Source: Pantoea endophytica (GTDB taxonomy: Bacteria > Pseudomonadota > Gammaproteobacteria > Enterobacterales > Enterobacteriaceae). From it: 64,000 nucleotides of DNA. A program made the position numbers and the translations under genes. The DNA lies in NCBI RefSeq assembly GCF_002858935.1, contig NZ_PJRT01000020.1, positions 124,001-188,000 of the forward strand, read 5' to 3'. Of this stretch, positions 45,246-53,653 are shown piece by piece (the stretch's first letter is position 1; every line of letters starts with the position of its first letter). The notes beneath the pieces are model-generated. The model ran no database searches. It worked only from the letters and a program-made list of their open reading frames with translations, and was not told where the DNA came from.

Positions 45246-46082
45246 ATGAACTCTCATAATAAAGTTGTCGTCGTAGCCTGCGAAGGCCAGCATGATATTG
45301 CTTTTATAACACGCATTTTACAGGTTGCGGGTTTTGTTACTAAAAATGATAAAATAAAAAACTTCCCAATGCCCTTTAATATTCTGTTCAGGAAAATAGC
45401 AGAATCGATGGTGCTGACAGATAGAAAGTTAGGTTATCAAAGTCCTAACTATCTTCTTCCATGTCTGGCTTTAGAGAAAGAGAATAGCATCGTTTTCCTC
45501 CATAATCTTAGCGGGGATGGAAGGCAAGATGAAAGGAGTAAGTTGGTTAAAGCTTACTCTGAACTTAAAGGTGATGATGATTTTACAAAAGATTTAGGTT
45601 ACAGCTTCAAGTTTCTTTTCTTTTTTGATGCTGATGAAGAAGGTGTACCTGCAAGGTTAAATTCAATTAAGGAAGAATTCAATCTTAGCGTTACACCTGA
45701 TAATGGTATAATTTTGCCATATAATGATCACGAAATTGGTTGTTATGTTTATCATGAGAAAAGTAGTGAAACAGGTGTTCTTGAAGATATTCTATTAGAG
45801 CATTTTTCTAATAAAGATGAACATCTAATGGGTTGTGTCTCTGAATTTCTTTCGCAGAATGCACTTGAGTCTGAAAGGACTAAAGAGATGCATATCATAG
45901 AAGGTTGTGAATCAAGGAAAGGGAAATCTAAATATTCAGAGAAGAAGTCAAAAATAAATTTATTTGGGCAGTTGCAGTTTTCTGGGATGAATAACTCAGT
46001 GATAATATCTAAATCGGATTTTTTAAGAAAATCTGATATTGATAGTTGTCCCCAATGCATACGCATAAAAGAGATGTTTTAG
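45246..46082 (+). CDS. TOPRIM-like effector partner of the ParB-ATPase
   Basis: A 278-residue protein with TOPRIM-type acidic residues: E13 in VVVACEGQHD and D128-A-D130 in FLFFFDADEEG, the latter like DUF3226 proteins. In OLD and PARIS systems the TOPRIM domain is the nuclease. The C-terminus is basic with a CPQC pair. It starts 3 bases after the ATPase stop, behind AGGGG, so both are made together. Together they give a split-OLD architecture. It could be a toxin held by the ATPase, as AriB is by AriA; not shown here. A terminator at 46091 ends the unit. Confidence 0.7.
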   Translation: MNSHNKVVVVACEGQHDIAFITRILQVAGFVTKNDKIKNFPMPFNILFRKIAESMVLTDRKLGYQSPNYLLPCLALEKENSIVFLHNLSGDGRQDERSKLVKAYSELKGDDDFTKDLGYSFKFLFFFDADEEGVPARLNSIKEEFNLSVTPDNGIILPYNDHEIGCYVYHEKSSETGVLEDILLEHFSNKDEHLMGCVSEFLSQNALESERTKEMHIIEGCESRKGKSKYSEKKSKINLFGQLQFSGMNNSVIISKSDFLRKSDIDSCPQCIRIKEMF

Positions 46083-46090
46083 TAATGACT

Positions 46091-46113
46091 GCCTGCCATA
46101 CGTGATGGCAGGC
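46091..46113. terminator. Bidirectional terminator between TOPRIM gene and Q
   Basis: Perfect 9-bp stem GCCTGCCAT / ATGGCAGGC with a 5-base loop between convergent stop codons, followed rightward by CATATTTTCC. Confidence 0.75.
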
Positions 46114-46122
46114 CATATTTTC

Positions 46123-47151
46123 CTAAATTGAATAGTTTTCAAATTTCATAACTTCTTCTCCTAACCAGTCATTTAAATGTTCTAATCTTTTAATCAATGG
46201 AGTTAATTCATTTCTTACGAACACTTTGCAAGCCTTTTCCACATCACCAAACCCCCCAACATTATTCGGCATAATACCCATCATCTGCGGCGGCACCCTA
46301 TGCGCGGCCATCATGTCGTCACGGCTAACGTTCTTGATATTCAGAAACTCATCCTTTGCCGCCACCTCTGACAGCGGGATAATCTGGATCCCGTCCTTCT
46401 TCCCGTTCGGTGAGTACATAAACAGGTTGCGGAAGTTACCCGGCCCTTTGGCGCTTTTCATTGCCTGGCGGATGTTGTTCACGTCTTCCTGATTCTGCGC
46501 GGCGTCGGTCATGTACATGATGAAACCGGCGTGGCTGCCGTTCAGGTAGTATTTGCGGCGGAACAGCGTTGCCGACTCGTTTAGCAGGGTGGACGGGATC
46601 GCCGAAAGGTATTCCGGCAGGCCGTAAACTTCCTGGTTCAAATCCGGCTCCATCAGGTGAAACACGCTGCCTTTGGTGAACTTATAGGGCTGCGTATTCA
46701 TGCCGTACTGCACGAACCAGTATGTGTCTAAATCGGTGCCGCGTCGCGTGAATTTTGCCAGTGCCGGCTCAAGCGCCAGCACGCCGCCAAGCCTGTTGGT
46801 GCGCTTCTCCAGATAGGCGTTGCCGAACACCAAATAGTCCTGCACGAAGCGGCTAAACGCCTGCTGACTCAGCAGCGGGTGAGGGATGAAGGTGCTGGTC
46901 AGAATGTTGCGCTTTACGTTGATCGGCGAGCTGTGATGCACGGCGGCGCGGAACGTGCGCGCCAGCCCGTCAAAGCTGACCGGCGGTTCATACCACCTGT
47001 CCATGACCACGCATTCCACGTAGTCCAGCAGCTCGCGGCGGTCCAGCACCGGCACCGGGTCGCCAAAGGTGAACGCTTCCGCCGCCGGGCCGCCGGTCAT
47101 CTGTTGCTGCTGCACGGGCTGCGTGCGCGTGCGGTTCCTGCGTTTGCTCAT
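46123..47151 (-). CDS. Q: Phage portal protein (P2 GpQ)
   Basis: A 342-residue portal protein (P2 Q 344), forming the dodecameric gate for DNA packaging. Family stretches MDRWYEPPVSFDGLART, FVQDYLVFGNAYLEK and AAHRVPPQMMGIMP are clear. It starts directly after the P stop codon, transcribed leftward with P. The last about 130 bases are much more AT-rich than the rest, a likely recombination junction with the cargo beside it. Confidence 0.96.
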   Translation of the reverse strand: MSKRRNRTRTQPVQQQQMTGGPAAEAFTFGDPVPVLDRRELLDYVECVVMDRWYEPPVSFDGLARTFRAAVHHSSPINVKRNILTSTFIPHPLLSQQAFSRFVQDYLVFGNAYLEKRTNRLGGVLALEPALAKFTRRGTDLDTYWFVQYGMNTQPYKFTKGSVFHLMEPDLNQEVYGLPEYLSAIPSTLLNESATLFRRKYYLNGSHAGFIMYMTDAAQNQEDVNNIRQAMKSAKGPGNFRNLFMYSPNGKKDGIQIIPLSEVAAKDEFLNIKNVSRDDMMAAHRVPPQMMGIMPNNVGGFGDVEKACKVFVRNELTPLIKRLEHLNDWLGEEVMKFENYSI

Positions 47152-48918
47152 TTAAAAAATCTCCATAATGTTGCCGGTGTGGGCGGCTTCGCCCTGTAGC
47201 GGTTCGTTTGCCAGCGCGTGCATGGTCGCCCACGCCAGATCGGCGTGGCTGGCTTCCTCGCTGCGGCTGGCTTCGTAGGTCGGGCGGTTGCCGCTGGCCG
47301 TGGTGGCGCGGCGGATTGCCATAAATGACTGCGCAATGTCGAGGTGTCCGGCGTCGAATTCCATCCGCCCGCTGCTGATGATGTCGTATGCCTTCAGCAC
47401 CAGGGCGTTTTTAACGTTCGGGTTATAGACAAACTCCTTCACCGCCGGATAAAACATCTTCACGTTCTCGTACACACCGAGGCCAACGCCGGTGGAGTCG
47501 ATGCCGATATAGGTCACGTTGTACTGCTGCGTCAGCTTTTTGATGGACTCGGCCTGCGCGCGAAAGTCCATGCCGCGCCACTGGTGGCGCTCCAGAATGC
47601 GGAACTTCCCGCCCGGCACGGCAGGCGGGGCGATCACCACGCACCCGGCGCTGTCGCCATTCTGCGTGCCTTTCGCCGGGTCGTAACCGATCCACACTTC
47701 GCGCCAGCCGAACGGCCGTAGCGCCAGCGCTTCGAAATCGCTCCAGATTTCCCAGCTGTCCACCATGCACTTCTGCAGCAGCTGCAGCGGGAAGACGGAC
47801 GCCAGATCGTCCACGAATTCGCACATCAGCAGGTTCTGGTATTCCGGCGGGCTGTATTCGAGGCGCAGCTGGTCGAGGTCAAACAGGTTACAGCCGCCGC
47901 GCACGGCGTCCTCAACGGTGACAATCTGGCGGAACTGGCCGTCATCGCAGAAGCGGCCAGGCGAAAGGTTCATGTGCGACAGGTCGATATCCACGCGGTC
48001 CGCCTTGGCGCGGCCCCGGTTGAACAGGCCGCCGGACCAGAACGGATAGGCGCTGTGCGTGAGGCTGGAAGGCGTTGAAAAATAGGTCTGGCGCCACTTC
48101 TTATGCAGCGCCATGCCGGACGCCACCTTGCGCAGCTCCTGAAATTTCGGGATCCAGAAGTATTCATCCAGGTACAGATTGCCGTGATAGCTCTGTGCGG
48201 TGCGGGCGTTGGTGCCGAGGAAGTACAGGCACGCGCCGTTGCTGAGCGTCATCGGGTCGCCTTTCAGCTCTACGTCCACCTCTTTTGCGAACTCAATGAT
48301 GTACTGCTTAAAAACGTGCGCCTGCGCCTTACTGGCTGAAAGGAAAATCTGGTTGCGTCCGGTGGTCAGCGCATCCAGCAGCGCCTCACGCGCAAAGTAG
48401 TAGGTGGCACCAATCTGGCGCGACTTCAGCACGTTGCGGATGCGGTGCTTGTTGCCCGCATCCCACCACTGGCGCTGGTAGCCGAACATTGAGCCGTGGA
48501 AAATCTCCTGTAATTTCTCCACCTGCTCGTCGGTAAACACGTTCTTTTCCGGCGGCTTGCGCGGCCCGCTGTTGCGGTTCGCCACGTTCGGATTGAGATC
48601 CGCCTCGTTACCGCCGTTGCTGAACTTGCCGATGCGGGCATGGCGCTCGGACTGGCGCGCCAGCAGGTCAATCTCCTTGAAGTCTCTCCCTTCTTTTGTC
48701 TCCTTCATGATCAGCTGGCAGTAGCGCGCGGCGGTGGTCAGCTGCATCTGGTCAAGCGGGCCATAGTCGCCCCACTTGTCGCGCTTCTTCCAGCTGTGAA
48801 CGGTTGCGGGTTTCTCTCCCAGCATTTCAGCAATGCGGGCGATGCGGTATCCCTGAAAGTACAGCAGCATGGCCTGCCTGCGGGGATCGAGGTCTTCGGG
48901 GGCGAGTGTCGTTGTCAT
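47152..48918 (-). CDS. P: Terminase large (ATPase) subunit (P2 GpP)
   Basis: A 588-residue terminase (P2 P 590). N-terminal helix-turn-helix (AEMLGEKPATVHSWKKRD), Walker A-like LKSRQIGATYYFA, Walker B region NLYLDEYFWIP, and a C-terminal RNase H-like nuclease-fold part (YDPAKGTQNGDSAG, IGIDSTGVG). Drives DNA into the prohead with GpM. Divergent from O across a late promoter region. Confidence 0.96.
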   Translation of the reverse strand: MTTTLAPEDLDPRRQAMLLYFQGYRIARIAEMLGEKPATVHSWKKRDKWGDYGPLDQMQLTTAARYCQLIMKETKEGRDFKEIDLLARQSERHARIGKFSNGGNEADLNPNVANRNSGPRKPPEKNVFTDEQVEKLQEIFHGSMFGYQRQWWDAGNKHRIRNVLKSRQIGATYYFAREALLDALTTGRNQIFLSASKAQAHVFKQYIIEFAKEVDVELKGDPMTLSNGACLYFLGTNARTAQSYHGNLYLDEYFWIPKFQELRKVASGMALHKKWRQTYFSTPSSLTHSAYPFWSGGLFNRGRAKADRVDIDLSHMNLSPGRFCDDGQFRQIVTVEDAVRGGCNLFDLDQLRLEYSPPEYQNLLMCEFVDDLASVFPLQLLQKCMVDSWEIWSDFEALALRPFGWREVWIGYDPAKGTQNGDSAGCVVIAPPAVPGGKFRILERHQWRGMDFRAQAESIKKLTQQYNVTYIGIDSTGVGLGVYENVKMFYPAVKEFVYNPNVKNALVLKAYDIISSGRMEFDAGHLDIAQSFMAIRRATTASGNRPTYEASRSEEASHADLAWATMHALANEPLQGEAAHTGNIMEIF

Positions 48919-48962
48919 GGCCCCAAAATACGGCCCCGACGATCCCTTTTCTGCCGTCCCTC

Positions 48963-48984
48963 ATTGTGTGGCTGCCCGCACAAT
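48963..48984. promoter_or_regulatory. Ogr-type late promoter activator site, P/O divergent region
   Basis: ATTGTG...CACAAT is an inverted repeat containing TGT-N12-ACA (48965-48982), the Ogr/Delta consensus at about -55 of P2 late promoters. The distance to O (about 77 bases) fits a rightward promoter; a leftward promoter for P-Q is likely in the same gap. Confidence 0.75.
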
Positions 48985-49060
48985 GTGCCCGCGTTGTTTC
49001 GCCCCCCTCTGAACCGCAAACATAAGGCTTCTAAGCGATTTACCCAACGGAGCCTGACCT

Positions 49061-49891
49061 ATGGCAGTTAAAGCAAAGCGTTTTCGTATCGGGGTGGAAG
49101 GTGCCACCACGGACGGGCGCGAAATTTCCCGCGAATGGCTGGAGCAGATGGCCGCCGCCTACAACCCGGCGGTTTACACCGCGACCATCAATCTGGAACA
49201 CATCAAATCTTACTCCCCGGACAGCACCTTTAACCGCTACGGCACGGTGAGCGCGCTGGGGACGGAAGAAATCACCGACGGCCCGCTGGCCGGAAAGCTG
49301 GCGCTGTATGCCGACATCCTGCCGACAGATTCCCTCGTGGCGCTGGTAAAGCAGGGCCAAAAGCTTTTCACCTCCATGGAAGTCAGCACCAAGTTTGCCG
49401 ACACCGGCAAAGCCTATCTGGTTGGCCTGGCTGCCACCGACGACCCGGCAAGCCTCGGCACCGAGATGCTGGCCTTCAGCGCCAGCGCGCAACACAACCC
49501 GCTGGCAAACCGCAAACAGCACCCGGAAAACCTGTTCACCGCCGCCACCGAAACCGCGATCGAGCTGGAAGAGGTGGAAGACAAACCCGCGCTGTTTGCC
49601 CGCATCACCGCGCTGTTCAGCAAAAAGCAGCAGTCCGACGACGCACACTTTTCTGACGTGCATCAGGCGGTGGAGTTGGTTGCTACCGAGCAGCAGGAAT
49701 TCAGCTCGCGCACCGATAAGGCGCTGGGCGAGCAGGCGGATCGTCTGAGCCAATTGGAAAACCTGCTGGAAACGCAGGTGAACGATTTCACCGAACTGAA
49801 GCAGCAGCTGGGCCGCGAAGACAGCCGCGCCGATTACCGCCAGCGCGCGCCGGGTGGCAATGCGCCAGCCGCAAACATGACCAACTGCTAA
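49061..49891 (+). CDS. O: Capsid scaffold and protease (P2 GpO)
   Basis: A 276-residue internal scaffold with N-terminal serine protease and C-terminal coiled-coil scaffolding part (P2 O 284). Probable catalytic residues D18 (TTDGRE), H47 (LEHIKS) and S105 (LFTSMEVS) line up with P2 D19, H48 and S107. It processes N, itself and L during head maturation. First gene of the O-N-M-L-X-lysis-R-S late operon. Confidence 0.94.
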   Translation: MAVKAKRFRIGVEGATTDGREISREWLEQMAAAYNPAVYTATINLEHIKSYSPDSTFNRYGTVSALGTEEITDGPLAGKLALYADILPTDSLVALVKQGQKLFTSMEVSTKFADTGKAYLVGLAATDDPASLGTEMLAFSASAQHNPLANRKQHPENLFTAATETAIELEEVEDKPALFARITALFSKKQQSDDAHFSDVHQAVELVATEQQEFSSRTDKALGEQADRLSQLENLLETQVNDFTELKQQLGREDSRADYRQRAPGGNAPAANMTNC

Positions 49892-49907
49892 AGGAGCAGC
49901 ATATCCA

Positions 49908-50963
49908 ATGAAAAAGAATACCCGCTTTGCCTTCAACGCCTACCTGATGCAGCTGGCAAAACTCAACGGCGTGCCGGTTGAAGAGTTGTCCAGCAAGTTC
50001 AACGTTGAGCCATCAGTGGCGCAGACGCTGGAAGACACTATTCAGCAGTCGGCGGCCTTCCTGACGCTGGTCAACGTGATCGGCGTGCCTGAGCAATCCG
50101 GCCAACTGCTGGGTCTTGGCGTCGGCAGCACCATTGCCGGCACCACCGACACCACGGCTAAAGACCGTGAGCCAACCGATCCGACGGTCATGACGGATGT
50201 TGAATACCGTTGCGAGCAGACCAACTTTGACACGGCGCTGACCTACGCAAAGCTGGACCTGTGGGCGAAGTTCCAGGACTTCCAGACCCGCATCCGTGAC
50301 GCCATCGTGAAGCGTCAGGCGCTGGACCGCATCATGATCGGCTTTAACGGTATTGCCCGCGCGAAATCCTCCAACCGCACCGCCAACCCGCTGCTGCAGG
50401 ACGTGAATAAGGGCTGGCTGCAGAAGGTGCGCGAGGATGCGCCGGACAACGTGCTGGGCAGTGTGACCAAAGACGGCGAAACCACTGCCGAGCCGGTGAA
50501 GGTGGGCAAGGGCGGCGTATATGCCAATCTCGACGCGCTGGTGATGGATGCGGTTAACGAGCTGATTGATCCTATTTTCCAGGACGACGACGAACTGGTG
50601 GTCATCTGTGGCCGCGAGCTGCTGGCGGACAAGTATTTCCCGCTGGTTAACAACGAGCAGGACAACACCAACAAGCTGGCCGCCGATCTCATCATCAGCC
50701 AGAAACGCATGGGCGGCCTGCAGGCGGTGCGCGCGCCTTACTTCCCGGCTAATGCGGTGCTGATCACCCGCCTCGATAACCTGTCGATTTACTGGCAGGA
50801 AGAGTCCCGCCGCCGCTCACTCATTGACAACCCTAAGCGTGACCGCATTGAAAACTTTGAATCGGTCAATGAGGCCTACGTGGTTGAGGACTACCGCTGC
50901 GCCGCGCTGGTTGAAAACATCACCATTGGTGACTTCTCAGCAGACGCTGGCGCGGGAGCGTAA
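49908..50963 (+). CDS. N: Major capsid protein precursor (P2 GpN)
   Basis: A 351-residue HK97-fold capsid protein (P2 N 357) with family stretches VNVIGVPEQSGQLLGLGV and RRRSLIDNPKRDRIENFESVNEAYVVED near the C-terminus. AAGGAG is upstream of the ATG. The N-terminus is expected to be trimmed by GpO. Confidence 0.96.
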   Translation: MKKNTRFAFNAYLMQLAKLNGVPVEELSSKFNVEPSVAQTLEDTIQQSAAFLTLVNVIGVPEQSGQLLGLGVGSTIAGTTDTTAKDREPTDPTVMTDVEYRCEQTNFDTALTYAKLDLWAKFQDFQTRIRDAIVKRQALDRIMIGFNGIARAKSSNRTANPLLQDVNKGWLQKVREDAPDNVLGSVTKDGETTAEPVKVGKGGVYANLDALVMDAVNELIDPIFQDDDELVVICGRELLADKYFPLVNNEQDNTNKLAADLIISQKRMGGLQAVRAPYFPANAVLITRLDNLSIYWQEESRRRSLIDNPKRDRIENFESVNEAYVVEDYRCAALVENITIGDFSADAGAGA

Positions 50964-50966
50964 TCA

Positions 50967-51617
50967 ATGAGCCTGAGTCCCGCACGGCAGCACCGCCAGC
51001 GCGTTCAGGCTGAACAGGCCGCCCGTCAGGGCGGCAGTGTTCGCCACGCCAGCGGCTATGAGCTGATGCTGATGCAACTCGGCGAAGACCGCCGCCGCCT
51101 CAAGGGCATTCAGTCCACCGTGAAGAAGGCCGAAATCAAGGTGGAAGTTCTGCCGAAATACGTGCCGTGGGTGGACGGCGTGCTGGCCGCAGACGGCGCG
51201 CAGCAGGATGACGTGCTGATGTACGTGATGCTGTGGCGCGTTGATGCCGGTGATTATACCGGGGCGCTCACCATTGGCCGCCATGCTATCCGCCACGGCT
51301 GGTCTATGCCGCAGAGCTTTAGCCGCAACGTGCAGACGCTGCTGGCCGAAGAGATGGCCGACGCCGCGAAAAACGCCCTCATGGCAAAAGCCGACTTTGA
51401 CCCCGACCTGCTGATGCAGACGCTCGACGTGATCGGCGATCTGGATATGCCCGATCAGTCGCGCGCGCGCCTGCACAAATCGCTCGGCTGGGTGCTGCGT
51501 GAAAGCCAGCCCGTTGCCGCGCTTAACCATCTACAACAGGCCATGCAGCTCGACGAGCGCTGCGGGGTGAAAAAAGACATTGAGCAGCTGGAGCGGAAAA
51601 TCCGCAACGCCAGCTGA
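50967..51617 (+). CDS. M: Terminase small / endonuclease subunit (P2 GpM)
   Basis: A 216-residue protein (P2 M 247) that with GpP cuts cos. The N-terminus SLSPARQHRQRVQAEQAARQ and KYVPWVDGVL match the family. Three bases separate it from N. The C-terminal 30 or so residues of P2 M have no counterpart here; the start is as expected, so this is a shorter member. Confidence 0.93.
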   Translation: MSLSPARQHRQRVQAEQAARQGGSVRHASGYELMLMQLGEDRRRLKGIQSTVKKAEIKVEVLPKYVPWVDGVLAADGAQQDDVLMYVMLWRVDAGDYTGALTIGRHAIRHGWSMPQSFSRNVQTLLAEEMADAAKNALMAKADFDPDLLMQTLDVIGDLDMPDQSRARLHKSLGWVLRESQPVAALNHLQQAMQLDERCGVKKDIEQLERKIRNAS

Positions 51618-51715
51618 TAACCGGACGTGCCCACGCGCGGGGCGGCACGGGGTAGCGACAGGCAGCGCCGCATCAAAACCCCGTCCACCGCCCACCTATT
51701 CAGGAGAAATAAGGC

Positions 51716-52180
51716 ATGCAGTTTGTAGCGCCGGAAAAGGCGACGGGAACGCCGGAAATTATCCCCAACAACTCATTCTGGCCGGACATCGATCTGGCGA
51801 CGTTTCGCAGTGTAATGCGCGTTGACGGTACGGTGACGCCACAGCGTCTGAAGCAGGTGGTGCTCACCGCGATGGCGGAAGTGAACGCGGAGCTGTATCC
51901 GTGGCGCGAACAGCAGGAGCTGCGCGGCTTTAACGGGCTGGCCGATGTACCGGCGGAGCAGCTGGCCGGGCGCAGCGTGCGTCTGCATCACTATGAAAAT
52001 GCGGTGTGGTGCTGGGCGCGCGCGGTACTGAACGAGCGCTATCAGGACTTTGACGCCACCGCTGCCGCAGCGAAGCGCGGGGAAGAGCTGGAAGACGCCA
52101 CCGGCGATCTGTGGCGCGACGCTCGCTGGGCCATCAGCCGCGTACAGAGCGCGCCGCACTGCACCGTTGAGCTGATCTGA
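51716..52180 (+). CDS. L: Head completion protein (P2 GpL)
   Basis: A 154-residue head completion/stabilisation protein (P2 L 169), capping DNA-filled heads. Family start MQFVAPEKATGTPEIIPN and WPDIDLATFR are visible. AGGAGAAA precedes the ATG. The stop overlaps the start of X by 1 base. The 98-base gap after M has no visible signal. Confidence 0.93.
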   Translation: MQFVAPEKATGTPEIIPNNSFWPDIDLATFRSVMRVDGTVTPQRLKQVVLTAMAEVNAELYPWREQQELRGFNGLADVPAEQLAGRSVRLHHYENAVWCWARAVLNERYQDFDATAAAAKRGEELEDATGDLWRDARWAISRVQSAPHCTVELI

Positions 52181-52383
52181 TGAAGGTGCGCGCGCAGCAG
52201 TACGACACGGTGGACGAAATCTGCTGGCGTCACTACGGGCGCACGCAGGGCATGACGGAGCAGGTATTGCAGGCCAATCCGGGGCTGGCGGAGCACGGCC
52301 CCATTTTACCGCACGGGCTGGAGGTGGAGCTGCCGGACGTGACGGCGGCGGCCACCGTGCAGGCCTTCCAGCTTTGGGACTGA
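52180..52383 (+). CDS. X: Tail protein X (LysM-like)
   Basis: A 67-residue tail protein, the same length as P2 X, with the LysM-like pattern TVDEICWRHYGRTQG and VLQANPGLAEHGPILPHGLEVELP. Sits between head completion and lysis genes as in P2. Confidence 0.95.
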   Translation: MKVRAQQYDTVDEICWRHYGRTQGMTEQVLQANPGLAEHGPILPHGLEVELPDVTAAATVQAFQLWD

Positions 52384-52386
52384 ATC

Positions 52387-52599
52387 ATGTGGGAAAGAAT
52401 CCGCGCCGGGATCGTCTGGTTTATTGCTGTCGGTATGGCATGGCTGGGCGACCTGTCGCTAAAAGACGTTTCAACCGTGGCCGGGGTATTAATCGGCCTG
52501 CTGATGGCAATCATCAGTTGGTATTACAAACGCAAAACCTATCAGCTGCTGGCCGCCGGGCGCATCACGCGGGAGGAATATGAATCTGCAAACCGTTAA
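52387..52599 (+). CDS. Small phage holin
   Basis: A 70-residue membrane protein with two hydrophobic segments (IVWFIAVGMAWLG and VSTVAGVLIGLLMAIISWYY) and a charged C-terminus: class II-type holin. It occupies the place of P2 Y (93 residues, different sequence), so the lysis cassette is a non-P2 type at this gene. Overlaps the endolysin gene by 20 bases. Confidence 0.85.
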   Translation: MWERIRAGIVWFIAVGMAWLGDLSLKDVSTVAGVLIGLLMAIISWYYKRKTYQLLAAGRITREEYESANR

Positions 52600-53095
52600 G
52601 CGCTGCACCGTTGGCACTGTGCTGCTCATTGTCGGTTCAATGCCGGGTTTCCAGCAGCTGCACACCTCCGTCGAGGGGCTGAAGCTGATCGCTGATTATG
52701 AGGGCTGCCGCCTGAAGCCGTATCTGTGCGATGCGGGCAAGTGGACCGACGGCATTGGTAACACCGTCGGCGTGGTGCCGGGCCGGACCATCACCGAGCG
52801 TCAGGCAGCGGGCAACTTCATCACCAACGTGTTACGCGTTGAGGCGGCACTGGCGCGCTGCGCTGCGGTTTCTATGCCGCAGCCGGTCTACGACGCGCTG
52901 GTGTCGCTGGCGTTTAACGTCGGCACCGGCAACGCCTGCGCTTCAACGATGGTGGCGCTCATCAATAAGGAGCGCTGGCGCGATGCCTGTTATCAGCTGC
53001 CGCGCTGGGTATACGTGAAGGGCGTATTCAATCAGGGGCTGGATAACCGGCGCCAGCGTGAACTGGTGTGGTGCTTAAAAGGAGTAACAGCATGA
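52580..53095 (+). CDS. SAR-type endolysin, glycoside hydrolase 24 lysozyme
   Basis: A 171-residue phage lysozyme replacing P2 K. The N-terminal CTVGTVLLIVGSMPGFQQL is a weakly hydrophobic signal-anchor-release segment, suggesting export by Sec and later release. The catalytic pattern E-x8-C-x5-T is visible (YEGCRLKPYLCDAGKWT), the Cys variant of the T4-type triad, and GIGNT follows. It cuts peptidoglycan at lysis. GGGAGG precedes the ATG. Confidence 0.92.
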   Translation: MNLQTVKRCTVGTVLLIVGSMPGFQQLHTSVEGLKLIADYEGCRLKPYLCDAGKWTDGIGNTVGVVPGRTITERQAAGNFITNVLRVEAALARCAAVSMPQPVYDALVSLAFNVGTGNACASTMVALINKERWRDACYQLPRWVYVKGVFNQGLDNRRQRELVWCLKGVTA

Positions 53096-53520
53096 TGCGC
53101 ACGCTTGCGGCGATAGCGCTCGTTCTGATTGCCGCGCTTGGCGTGCAGTCGTGGCGACTCAGTAACGCCCACAACAAAATTGACGAGCAGGTGAAGGACT
53201 TAGCCGCGCAGGGTAAAAAGCTCTCGGCGAAAAACGGCCAGCTGATAGCTCTTAACATTCTGACGCAAACCAGCAGCCGGGCGCAGACGCAGCTTTACGC
53301 CGCCGCCGAGCAGAACGGCACGCTGCTGCGTGACCGGCAGCGCACCATTGAGGAACTTAAACGTGAAAATGACGAGCTTCGCCGCTGGGCTGATGCCCCT
53401 TTGCCTGATCCTGTTATCCGGCTGCGCCAGCGTCCGCCCCTCACCGGAGGTCAGTCTTACCGTGAGTGGCTGTCCGCGAATCACCCCGTGCCGCCTGGAC
53501 GAAGCCGCACCGCGCCGTAA
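53092..53520 (+). CDS. lysB: Rz/LysB-like inner-membrane spanin subunit
   Basis: A 142-residue protein with an N-terminal transmembrane helix (LAAIALVLIAALGVQSW) then a long coiled coil and a Pro-rich end: the i-spanin layout. The start is the ATG at 53092 behind AAAAGGAG, overlapping the lysozyme stop. The lipoprotein partner is nested in another frame. Confidence 0.85.
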   Translation: MMRTLAAIALVLIAALGVQSWRLSNAHNKIDEQVKDLAAQGKKLSAKNGQLIALNILTQTSSRAQTQLYAAAEQNGTLLRDRQRTIEELKRENDELRRWADAPLPDPVIRLRQRPPLTGGQSYREWLSANHPVPPGRSRTAP

Positions 53521-53653
53521 CGGCGATCTGCTGGCGCAACTGGACGACACCGAGGCCGCATGGGCGGCCTGTGCCGACAAGGTAGACACCATCATCAGCT
53601 GTCAGGATAAAGACGATGAACAAGCCGCAGTCCTTGCGAAACGCCCTGAATAA
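53369..53653 (+). CDS. lysC: Rz1/LysC-like outer-membrane lipoprotein spanin subunit (nested)
   Basis: Begins inside lysB in another frame at the ATG 53369 and runs past its end. The signal sequence ends in lipobox LLSGC (MTSFAAGLMPLCLILLSGC), followed by Pro-containing mature part, as in o-spanins. 94 residues. Overlaps the start of R. An in-frame GTG at 53330 is less likely. Confidence 0.85.
   Translation: MTSFAAGLMPLCLILLSGCASVRPSPEVSLTVSGCPRITPCRLDEAAPRRNGDLLAQLDDTEAAWAACADKVDTIISCQDKDDEQAAVLAKRPE

Noticed and set aside
43002-46082. Calling the two-gene unit PARIS outright
   Set aside because: The TOPRIM protein looks nearer DUF3226 (DADEEG) than DUF4435, and AriA has no ParB-like N-terminus that I know of; only the overall plan is similar.
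49040-49936. 298-codon leftward ORF opposite O
   Set aside because: Shadow of the scaffold gene, which has clear GpO catalytic residues.
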